Source of the DNA: Promethearchaeota archaeon
GTDB lineage: Archaea > Asgardarchaeota > Lokiarchaeia > Sigyniarchaeales > Promethearchaeaceae
DNA length: 8,788 nt
Assembly (NCBI GenBank): GCA_014729055.1
Contig: WJKO01000179.1
Location: 1 to 8,788, forward strand
Reading direction: 5' to 3'
Positions 1 through 6,245 of this stretch are shown here, one piece after another (position 1 is the first letter of the stretch; each line of letters starts with the position of its first letter). The position numbers and the translations under genes are program-made. The notes beneath the pieces were generated by a model. It made no database searches and was not told the origin of the DNA. It worked only from the letters and a program-made list of their open reading frames with translations.

Positions 1-1463
1 TCCAACGCTGAGGTCAATCGTTTCAATGAATAATATACAGCGACACCCCCGTTGTGGTCAAAACTCTTTACCGATGGTACATCCAATCCAATTTTTAAGT
101 TACCGACCGTAATTAAACCAGTGAGGCTCTGAACGGCTTTGTGTGTAGGTTTATCTTCATATTCAAATTGAAATTGTGGTTTTACATCGACCTTTTTTGC
201 GGTGTTCTCTCCAAAATACTTTATGGATTTTAAAATACCGGCAGCGACTGAGAATGGATTGACTTCAACCGAATAATCCACTTCTTCCTTGCTTTCGGCA
301 ATTTTGTTGCTTATACTGGTGATATGTGTCTGAACCGACTGATCCGTATCCTTGCTCTGCAAGTCTTCGTTATATAATATGTCGTCCATTAATAACCGAA
401 TTAGTTTAATCAAGGTCCGAGGGTTTCCATCGCTTTTATTGTATATATCGGTGAGTATTGATTTATTCAATGGAAAAAACGGGTTTTCTGGGGGATTTAA
501 GTTATTTTCATCCCAAAATTTACCCATTGCGGTAAGATATAATGTTTCAGTGTCTCGCATCGAAAATTTTTTTAATTCCCGTTCTGGTTCCATGCGGCTC
601 AACAAGGGTTGGTCTGCTATGTGAATTAGCCGCGGCCAGATTTCCTTAAGAATACTTATAATTATAACTAAATTACGCACTTCATTGTATAATCTTTTAA
701 TGTTTTCAAGAAAGATACGTTCAGCTTGTTCTCCCAACATTCGATACGGGTTTTCAACTTCATCAAAATAGAGTACGATGACTTTATCCAGATGTTCACA
801 GAGTAATTTGATAATCACCAGACATTGGTCAGTATCTTCTATGATGCCGTTAACACCCAATATATCCATTTTTTCTTCTTCCAAGTTTTCCCCTAACAGC
901 CAGCTTTGTGCTAAGTTGTCGCGACTTGGGTCCAATTCATAAATTACAAGACATTTTACAATATCGGCAAATATTCCCGGGTATTCGCGGATCCCGTTTT
1001 GAATCACGCTTTCAATATCGGTTCCACCAAATAGTCCCAATTTTTTAGTGCTTTCCCCCCCCCAGCGTTTAACGAGTTTTTTCGCTACTTGTCGCAAACT
1101 TTCTTCGCCAATCGTATCGATAATACAAGTATAGATATGTAGCAATATACGTGAACCTGCGGGTGGTGAAGGAATATATACAATAGTCCAATCTTTTCCT
1201 TGGACCTCTTGCTCTTCCATAGTTTTATATGCCCAATAGGTATGCGTTTTGCCTACACCTGAGCTTCCTAAAATAGGAAAAAGTCGTGGTGCCTGATCCC
1301 GCGCTGTGTGTTGAATTGCACGGAAAATTACACTATCTATACGCTTTCGGGGGTTGGGGATATCTATCTCCTCCCGCGTGTTCCCCCGGGATACATACCT
1401 ATCAAAAGGGGTTATACCTTCCCGTATAACTTCAGAGTACATTTCCTTCTCGTCTTGAGACAT
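1..1463 (-). CDS. P-loop AAA-type ATPase, C-terminus beyond the window
   Basis: The minus strand is open from an ATG at 1463 to the left edge, giving 487 residues with no stop. Walker A is GSSGVGKT at residues 66-73. Walker B is the hydrophobic run IVLYFDE ending in D234-E235. A GNPR motif at 346-349, followed by a helix, resembles the sensor-2 region of ORC/Cdc6-like and related archaeal ATPases. The order fits an AAA+ or STAND-like ATP-driven switch, presumably cytosolic. Residues from about 395 form a separate beta-rich segment that I do not recognise and that is truncated. There is no signal peptide or membrane segment. A run of nine G residues (coding strand) falls at codons 134-137 without breaking the frame. 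An ATG at 1442 and upstream GTG (1478) or TTG codons are alternative starts; ATG 1463 is preferred as the first ATG. The partner or substrate is unknown. The gene is divergent from the zinc-ribbon gene at 1884. Confidence 0.85.
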   Translation of the reverse strand, partial: MSQDEKEMYSEVIREGITPFDRYVSRGNTREEIDIPNPRKRIDSVIFRAIQHTARDQAPRLFPILGSSGVGKTHTYWAYKTMEEQEVQGKDWTIVYIPSPPAGSRILLHIYTCIIDTIGEESLRQVAKKLVKRWGGESTKKLGLFGGTDIESVIQNGIREYPGIFADIVKCLVIYELDPSRDNLAQSWLLGENLEEEKMDILGVNGIIEDTDQCLVIIKLLCEHLDKVIVLYFDEVENPYRMLGEQAERIFLENIKRLYNEVRNLVIIISILKEIWPRLIHIADQPLLSRMEPERELKKFSMRDTETLYLTAMGKFWDENNLNPPENPFFPLNKSILTDIYNKSDGNPRTLIKLIRLLMDDILYNEDLQSKDTDQSVQTHITSISNKIAESKEEVDYSVEVNPFSVAAGILKSIKYFGENTAKKVDVKPQFQFEYEDKPTHKAVQSLTGLITVGNLKIGLDVPSVKSFDHNGGVAVYYSLKRLTSAL

Positions 1464-1540
1464 TTCCAATATAATCACGCCAAACAAGCAACAATTATTC
1501 AATAATACATCAATTTATAACCTTATAAATTTAAATCGAA

Positions 1541-1565
1541 TTCACTTAAATTCACTCACTTTCAC
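1541..1565. repeat. Three TTCAC words at exact 10-bp spacing
   Basis: TTCACT begins at 1541 and 1551, and TTCACC begins at 1561. The 10-bp step places all three copies on one face of the DNA helix, as expected for a cooperatively bound regulator. They lie just upstream, relative to the ATPase gene, of its TTATAA boxes. Function as an operator is inference; a chance low-complexity match is possible. Confidence 0.35.
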
Positions 1566-1849
1566 CTAAGGGCATGTGTTGTTAGTCTTGAGCGGATATT
1601 GGATCCAAATTTGCGTATTCTTACTATACGATGTAACAATGTAACGATATTAGACATAGGTGATCACTAATAACGTAAATAGTGTTTTTTTTTCACTTTA
1701 TTTGATTTTTTTGTCATATTTTGAACTGAAAACTGATCTAAAATCGTCAAATTATAAACTAAATAATATGATACATATATAGAACACATGCGAAATCTAA
1801 AAGAAGCATTTATAAGAGATTTTAATCTAGTACAAACGGTTTTAAAAGA

Positions 1850-1857
1850 ATATATAA
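1850..1857 (+). promoter_or_regulatory. TATA box of the zinc-ribbon gene
   Basis: ATATATAA lies about 30 bp before the ATG at 1884 and is preceded by the purine-rich AAAAGA, resembling an archaeal BRE/TATA pair. Transcription starting about 26 bp downstream of the box would give a leader of only a few bases. This favours ATG 1884 over the in-frame TTG at 1875. Confidence 0.5.
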
Positions 1858-1883
1858 TTTTCAGTAGTCTATAGTTGAGTAAA

Positions 1884-2588
1884 ATGGTTAAATGTCCGTC
1901 TTGTAACATAGAATTGGAATTTGAATCTTTCATTGAACAGATATCTATTGATGACACGATAAAGCAAACTGCAATGGATCTAATTGAGGAAGTTGTGGCC
2001 CATGTTCTTCAGAGTACTCCGAAAGCCGTGAGGGGATCTGTGAAAAAAGATTACGACGTGGAATTAGGACAATTAAAAAAATGGCTAAATGAAATAGATG
2101 CAATACCGGTATTTATTCAATCATGTAAAAATTGTGCGGCGCCGGTGAGTGTCGATCCCGTCATGACGATTTTTCCTTGGCAACAAAAATCAGGATCAGG
2201 TGGACTTTCGTTCAAACCTCATTTGATGTGTGATTCATGTAACAAACCTTTGGAACTGAAATTAACGGTAGAGAGTGTTCCAATTAATAAAAAACTCATC
2301 AGTGATTTGAGAGATTGTTTAGAGAATTTTATAGCGCTAGGCGTGAAAAGTATTAAAAAAATTCCGTTTGGTAAGTTAGGAAAAAAGATAGCTAACAAGA
2401 TGTTTAGCGGGGTAGTAGATACGTATATTGCTTATTTTAATAAAAAGAGTTCTATTCCCGTTGCAATTGAATCTTGCAAGAATTGCGGCTGTTTCATTAA
2501 TATGGATCCGCTTTTTAATATCTTTTCGATGCCTCATACGAGTAAATCTATTGATAGTAGTAGTCATGATCACGTGACCTACTCTTAA
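1884..2588 (+). CDS. Duplicated zinc-ribbon protein, function unknown
   Basis: This encodes 234 residues with four CxxC knuckles: C4/C7, C81/C84, C116/C119 and C198/C201. The protein is two copies of one unit. Each opens with CxSCN plus an acidic or hydrophobic strand, continues through about 70-80 mostly helical residues, and closes with IPV-x-I-x-SCKNC followed by a DP-x-x-x-IF segment. Knuckle-to-knuckle spacing is 77 and 82 residues, so each unit could form one zinc ribbon with a helical insertion. The sequence shows the duplication directly; zinc binding is inferred from the motif. There is no signal peptide or membrane helix. An in-frame TTG at 1875 would add three residues, but the TATA position fits ATG 1884. 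I do not recognise a named family. A nucleic-acid- or protein-binding role is possible but not shown. The gene converges with the phosphodiesterase gene. Confidence 0.85.
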   Translation: MVKCPSCNIELEFESFIEQISIDDTIKQTAMDLIEEVVAHVLQSTPKAVRGSVKKDYDVELGQLKKWLNEIDAIPVFIQSCKNCAAPVSVDPVMTIFPWQQKSGSGGLSFKPHLMCDSCNKPLELKLTVESVPINKKLISDLRDCLENFIALGVKSIKKIPFGKLGKKIANKMFSGVVDTYIAYFNKKSSIPVAIESCKNCGCFINMDPLFNIFSMPHTSKSIDSSSHDHVTYS

Positions 2589-2621
2589 AAATGTAGAGTT
2601 GAATATAGTTCCATTATCGTT

Positions 2622-2651
2622 CTTTTATAGTTCTATTGGATTCTATAAGAG
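2622..2651 (+). terminator. Stem-loop between convergent genes
   Basis: CTTTTATAG (2622-2630) pairs with CTATAAGAG (2643-2651) as a 9-bp stem with one G-T wobble and a 12-base loop. It starts 34 bp after the zinc-ribbon stop, between convergent genes, so it may end or protect that transcript. No T-run follows directly and the stem is AT-rich, so confidence is low. Confidence 0.3.
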
Positions 2652-2698
2652 TCTTCGATTTGTGCATTTGTGTCATCTATTGTGAGAATTGAATTTAT

Positions 2699-2720
2699 AA
2701 AAAATTATATTTTTTCTTTT
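2699..2720. terminator. T-rich termination tracts for both converging genes
   Basis: On the plus strand T6-C-T4 (2710-2720) lies about 120 bp beyond the zinc-ribbon stop. On the minus strand six T residues (2704-2699) follow the phosphodiesterase stop by about 15 bp. Archaeal RNA polymerase terminates at oligo-T without needing a hairpin, so both tracts could act in their own direction. Confidence 0.4.
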
Positions 2721-4662
2721 AATTATTGAGTATTTCCTGCAACACTCGTCCTCGTGCATCTTTCGGTTTCGGTATACCTAGAAGATGACATAAAGTTGGG
2801 GATATATCCGTCAAATTAATCGGAATATCGCTTTCTACGCCTTTTTTTATACCCGCTCCAGAAAATATCACAGGACAACTAACGCTAAACTTTCCGAGTT
2901 TCGTTGTAGGCAAATAATAGGCGTGTGCACCGAGACATATATTGGAAGGCGCGCCATTTAGTATGTTAAACAGTGCTTTTGATTGTTTATATGCATTTAG
3001 TTGATTTGGGCTACCATCAAATACTTGATATGGAGGATTGAGAAAGAAAATGACGTCCCCCACCCGATCTCCTTTCTGTCCGAGAAAGGCTGCTTCATCT
3101 CGTGTAAATGCAGCTCTCAGGATCCTTTCTCCCGTTTCATGATCTTTCATTCCTTCTAAAGCTTGGATAACTTGTTGACATACGTCATCGTATTCAGACT
3201 GAGGGACGATGCCCTTTGGATCTCTTCCTTGCATGTTTACCCAGATATAGGGGGGTTCCAGATACGGAAACACTTTGGTCTTGTTCCAATCAACAATATA
3301 CTGGTTTCCTTCCAATTTATAGTGCATAAGTCCTGCATCGGACAATGCTTTAGGGATATTTATGTTCTTCCAGACAGGAATGGCCCCGTGATCGGCAGTG
3401 AATACCACTGTGGTGTCATCATCTACACAAGATCTCAGCAATTGACCGACCATATCGTCCACGATTTGATACGCTACCCTTACATTCTTCTCTGCAACCG
3501 CAGCCAATTCTGGATCTTCCTTTCGTAATGGAGAATCTTCATATAAATATGAAAGAAAGTAATGATTTACGCTATCTAAATAATGAATGTGAAAAAAACA
3601 CACATGCCAATCGATTTTATCTTTCATATAGGTGATCGCATGGGCTAGGGCGTCGGACTCTTTTTTTGCCTCAATTAAAAAATCTTCGACATCACCTTCA
3701 ATTAAATATTCCACTTCAGGGGTTTCAAGCGTAAGCTCCTCGGCGAACGCGTTTTTGATCAGTAATTCCCCAATACCTTCAGGATAAGCCCATCCTTTCG
3801 TGTTATAAATGGTAGAGAATTTGATTTTTACAGTTTTTCCATCTTCATTAATTGATTGCGGCATGATTCTAAAAATACATGGGAGAAATATGTCTTTTGA
3901 TTTTAATATAACGGAAATCCAGCCACTCCATTGGTTCAAAGCCAAGGTTTCCCATTCATTATTGTCCAGTTTAACCGCAATCGTGTTATATTTTCCATTT
4001 TCTTTGAGTATGTATGCCTTCGGCATCGCTGATTCTAATGCAAGTACGGGATCAATAAGGAGTATTTCAAGTGGATCAACGGAATCATTACTGACTAATT
4101 TTCTTAATTTCTGATCTAATTCACTATCCGTCTTTGGTGATGTATTTATCAAAAGCCAGGACTGATTATCTTTTAATTGTTCCTTTTTTACAGTGTATGT
4201 TCTTATTTTAGCACGTTTGTAGTTCCTTGGGAGCGATTCAGGGATGCTCCATTTGTAGAGACTCATGGCGCCGTTTTCCATTTTAGTCGGCCATCCTGCC
4301 GGATAATTGATGACAAACGGGTTGAGTTCGTGCCGATCTGCCACTTCCCACATATATTCTGCCTTTGCATATTTTTTTAACTGCGTTCGGGAACGATAGT
4401 TTAGTCCCTTTTCCAACGGCTCGCCGGGGATATGCATGTAAAAGCTGGTAGCCCCATGCACGCCAGTAGGTGCACCTGTTGCGATTGTTGCCCAATTGGT
4501 CGGTGTATCACATGGCGGCGTTGACAATCCTTCCAATAATACGCCATTATCTACCATAGACTTGATGTTGGGTAAAATTCCTTCATCAATATATTGTTTA
4601 ATTAAACCCAAAATTGCTTGATCCACCCCGATTACGAGGACATTCTTAGTTTTCGCGCTCAT
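2719..4662 (-). CDS. Alkaline phosphatase superfamily hydrolase (type I phosphodiesterase / nucleotide pyrophosphatase)
   Basis: The 647-residue product matches the phosphodiesterase/nucleotide pyrophosphatase branch (PF01663-like) of the alkaline phosphatase superfamily, two-metal enzymes that cleave phosphate mono- or diesters. Visible residues: D14 in VIGVD (metal), the T53-P-T-N56-W loop (T53 the likely nucleophile, N56 placed like the Asn of the NPP TFPN motif), TGAPTGVHG at 62-70, D363/H367 in YLDSVNH, D424/H425 in TADHG, and H580 in GAH. The C-terminus carries the family's DISPTL-x-x-LLGIPKP ending. About 290 residues between the nucleophile loop and D363 form a large cap or insertion that would set specificity. 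The usual DG after the first strand is DQ here. With no signal peptide it should act in the cytosol. The substrate is unknown. It starts 115 bp from the divergent gene at 4778. Confidence 0.9.
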   Translation of the reverse strand: MSAKTKNVLVIGVDQAILGLIKQYIDEGILPNIKSMVDNGVLLEGLSTPPCDTPTNWATIATGAPTGVHGATSFYMHIPGEPLEKGLNYRSRTQLKKYAKAEYMWEVADRHELNPFVINYPAGWPTKMENGAMSLYKWSIPESLPRNYKRAKIRTYTVKKEQLKDNQSWLLINTSPKTDSELDQKLRKLVSNDSVDPLEILLIDPVLALESAMPKAYILKENGKYNTIAVKLDNNEWETLALNQWSGWISVILKSKDIFLPCIFRIMPQSINEDGKTVKIKFSTIYNTKGWAYPEGIGELLIKNAFAEELTLETPEVEYLIEGDVEDFLIEAKKESDALAHAITYMKDKIDWHVCFFHIHYLDSVNHYFLSYLYEDSPLRKEDPELAAVAEKNVRVAYQIVDDMVGQLLRSCVDDDTTVVFTADHGAIPVWKNINIPKALSDAGLMHYKLEGNQYIVDWNKTKVFPYLEPPYIWVNMQGRDPKGIVPQSEYDDVCQQVIQALEGMKDHETGERILRAAFTRDEAAFLGQKGDRVGDVIFFLNPPYQVFDGSPNQLNAYKQSKALFNILNGAPSNICLGAHAYYLPTTKLGKFSVSCPVIFSGAGIKKGVESDIPINLTDISPTLCHLLGIPKPKDARGRVLQEILNN

Positions 4663-4680
4663 TTTCCACTTTCCGCTCTG

Positions 4681-4688
4681 TTTTATAC
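4681..4688 (-). promoter_or_regulatory. TATA box of the phosphodiesterase gene
   Basis: On the minus strand GTATAAAA is centred about 22 bp before the ATG at 4662, with GTAAAC just upstream as a possible BRE. The spacing predicts a leaderless or nearly leaderless mRNA. No clear Shine-Dalgarno sequence is seen. Confidence 0.5.
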
Positions 4689-4751
4689 TGTTTACACTTG
4701 ATTATTATATTGAAAATTAATATTTATGTTAAACAATAGACGACAGAAGGC

Positions 4752-4770
4752 ATAAAAATATGTATTTTTA
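4752..4770 (+). promoter_or_regulatory. TATA box covered by an 18-bp palindrome
   Basis: ATAAAAAT (4752-4759) lies about 22 bp before the ATG at 4778, the spacing expected for a near-leaderless archaeal transcript. It is part of TAAAAATATGTATTTTTA (4753-4770), with perfect 8-bp arms around TG. A dimeric repressor bound here would block TATA recognition. The low complexity means chance is possible. Confidence 0.45.
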
Positions 4771-4777
4771 TTAGAGT

Positions 4778-5677
4778 ATGGGTGAATTTTTGTCAAAATT
4801 AAAAGAAGAACAAGAGAAATTAGAAGAACAAATATGGCGGATTCGGGACGATATATCCACACTTGAACAAGTGAAAGACAAAATACTTAATTATTTCAAT
4901 TCAGACAATGCGGGAAGGTCAGAAAGTGCAGAAAACTCATCAATTTTAGATGGTCCACTATACTATTCAGCGGATAAGGTTGAAAATACGACAAAAAGAA
5001 TGTGGGTAAAGGACATAAAAGAAACTTATTATATGATCGTTTCTGCGTGGCAAATGCTAAATGCATGCCCGCGAAATGAGGGGAAAAAGAGAATCGAAAA
5101 AGCAAAATCGTGTATTAAATTCTTACGAATTGCAGAAAGCGCATTTGGACAATCAGCAAGCGAGTTAGAGATACTCACAGATGATGAAGCAAAGAAATTA
5201 AATAAAGCATGGGCGGATGCTTTTCAAAAATGCAAGGCTATAATAAATGAAGCGGTTGATATCTTTATGGGAAAGGAAAAACCAGTTCCGCCGAAAGTCA
5301 ATGTAAAAAAAATAAATGATAACAACTTTCAGCTGTTATGCGGTGTATGCGGCGCAGTTGCGGTAGAGTTTTCTGTGGGAAAAACGTGGTATCATCAAAA
5401 TCCAGGAGTATTATACACTGGAATCGTTAAATCAACAGCATTGCACATAAATCACGCCGAGTCAATTATGAAACTGCTGGAAGCACATAACATAGCCGAG
5501 TTACATAAATATCTACACGAGTATATGTGTTATGAAGGAATCGATGCCTATTGTCCTAAATGCAATAAGGTATATTGTAGTGAGCATTATAGAACCCGTG
5601 AAGTGTGGGATGAGGGTTTTTACGATTGTACATATGGCTGGTGTCCCGAAGGACACAAAAGAATGATCGATGATTAA
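4778..5677 (+). CDS. Coiled-coil protein with C-terminal Cys/His zinc cluster, function unknown
   Basis: The 299-residue product begins with a heptad-like charged helix (residues 2-40), a likely coiled coil, then further helices to about 165. A CGVC knuckle is at 188-191. The last 45 residues hold C259-x2-C262, C267-x2-H270, C284-x4-C289 and H293, and end in FYDCTYGWCPEGHKRMIDD, a spacing that could bind two metal ions in a RING- or treble-clef-like fold. This tail resembles a recurring zinc module in uncharacterised prokaryotic proteins, but I cannot name the family with certainty. There is no signal peptide or membrane segment. The probable form is a cytosolic oligomer with a metal-binding tail; ubiquitin-ligase activity should not be inferred from spacing alone. 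The gene has its own promoter, divergent from the phosphodiesterase, and is followed 82 bp later by the yhcH-like operon. Confidence 0.85.
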   Translation: MGEFLSKLKEEQEKLEEQIWRIRDDISTLEQVKDKILNYFNSDNAGRSESAENSSILDGPLYYSADKVENTTKRMWVKDIKETYYMIVSAWQMLNACPRNEGKKRIEKAKSCIKFLRIAESAFGQSASELEILTDDEAKKLNKAWADAFQKCKAIINEAVDIFMGKEKPVPPKVNVKKINDNNFQLLCGVCGAVAVEFSVGKTWYHQNPGVLYTGIVKSTALHINHAESIMKLLEAHNIAELHKYLHEYMCYEGIDAYCPKCNKVYCSEHYRTREVWDEGFYDCTYGWCPEGHKRMIDD

Positions 5678-5710
5678 AAAAATGAGTAATGGTAGCAAGA
5701 CTCTTTTCCT

Positions 5711-5743
5711 ATATCCTATAGTAAGAGAGTAGTTATAGGATAT
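5711..5743 (+). promoter_or_regulatory. Promoter of the yhcH-like operon with a perfect 10-bp inverted repeat
   Basis: ATATCCTATA (5711-5720) and TATAGGATAT (5734-5743) are perfect inverted copies with 13 bp between them and centres 23 bp apart, about two helical turns. The right arm overlaps the TATA-like GTTATAGG (5732-5739), centred about 24 bp before the ATG at 5760. This is the geometry of an operator for a dimeric repressor. As RNA it could instead form a hairpin ending the preceding transcript. Confidence 0.45.
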
Positions 5744-5759
5744 TGAATATACTCTTAGT

Positions 5760-6245
5760 ATGATTGCAGATTCTTTATCCAATATGGAGACATATCCAAT
5801 TTTTAGCGCGGATAAGTTTAAAGTTGCTTTCGATTGGATCAAGCAACACACGGATGATACACCTGGTACTGGAGTGCATAATCTTGATTTTGATGTGCGG
5901 ATTATTGTTGAAACCTATAAACCAGTACCGATCGGCAGCAAGGATTTTGAAACACATCGTCGCTATATCGATATTCAATATCTTGTAGAAGGAATAGAGT
6001 GGTTGTTCTGGACAAAGCCGCTAAATTTAGCAGTTACGAAACCATACAATGAAAAAAAGGACATTGAATTTTTTGGGTGCGCGGATCCTTTTGACAAGGC
6101 AAGTTGTATTCGACTGGAGAATGATGTTTTCGTAGCGTTATGGCCTGGAGATTGGCATATGCCGTCAATAGCTCCGACTTTAGATGGTGAGCAAATTGAA
6201 ACGGTTGAAGCGGTGTTGAAATTTGTTGCAAAAATTCCCGTATGA
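5760..6245 (+). CDS. YhcH/YjgK/YiaL family protein (EbgC-type cupin)
   Basis: The 161-residue product has the usual length and motifs of the YhcH/YjgK/YiaL (DUF386, EbgC) family, single-domain cupin-like proteins linked to sugar catabolism, for example sialic acid or gulonate pathways and the small subunit of evolved beta-galactosidase. Diagnostic segments are GVHNLDFDV near residue 38, FETHRRYIDIQYLVEGIE at 63-80 (E64, H66 and D71 in the metal/active site region), and WPGDWHMP at 128-135 with H133. Members are thought to act on sugar anomers or isomers; the exact reaction here is unknown. The start is set by the TATA box about 24 bp upstream, giving a short leader without a Shine-Dalgarno. 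The stop codon overlaps the next ATG (ATGA), so the two genes are co-transcribed and probably translationally coupled. Confidence 0.9.
   Translation: MIADSLSNMETYPIFSADKFKVAFDWIKQHTDDTPGTGVHNLDFDVRIIVETYKPVPIGSKDFETHRRYIDIQYLVEGIEWLFWTKPLNLAVTKPYNEKKDIEFFGCADPFDKASCIRLENDVFVALWPGDWHMPSIAPTLDGEQIETVEAVLKFVAKIPV

Larger units (their letters stand above)
1464..1883. other. Divergent intergenic region with promoter-like elements, no clear gene
   Basis: These 420 bp separate the starts of two divergent genes. Two TTATAA motifs (1515-1520 and 1523-1528) lie about 50-65 bp before the ATPase start and could serve transcription on either strand. Also present are three TTCAC words 10 bp apart, two ATGTAAC copies (1631 and 1639), the palindromes TTGGATCCAA (1599-1608) and GTGATCAC (1660-1667), and T-runs at 1685-1693 and about 1706-1712. 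No tRNA-like or convincing protein-coding signal was found. The T-runs leave room for a short unannotated plus-strand RNA, but no strong fold supports it. Confidence 0.5.

Noticed and set aside
352..624. 90-residue plus-strand ORF
   Set aside because: It lies wholly antisense to the ATPase frame, which has clear Walker motifs.
1..1463. Assignment of the ATPase to a named anti-phage system such as BREX or a STAND defence protein
   Set aside because: Only generic Walker and GNPR motifs are visible, the C-terminus is missing, and no partner defence genes are nearby.
1308..1505. 65-residue plus-strand ORF
   Set aside because: It is antisense to the ATPase N-terminus and shows no domain features.
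1681..1697. AGTG-T9-CACT hairpin as an intrinsic terminator
   Set aside because: The stem is only 4 bp and the flanking bases do not pair.
1788..1874. 28-codon ORF beginning MRNLKEAF and ending directly before the TTG at 1875
   Set aside because: It has no recognisable similarity, is very short in AT-rich promoter DNA, and overlaps the TATA box of the zinc-ribbon gene. A leader peptide cannot be excluded.
1667..1957. 96-residue minus-strand ORF
   Set aside because: It spans promoter DNA and the antisense of the zinc-ribbon gene; its composition is that of AT-rich noise.
2567..2578. Palindromic TGATCA/CACGTG overlap near the end of the zinc-ribbon gene
   Set aside because: It is short, inside coding sequence, and the extended arms do not match.
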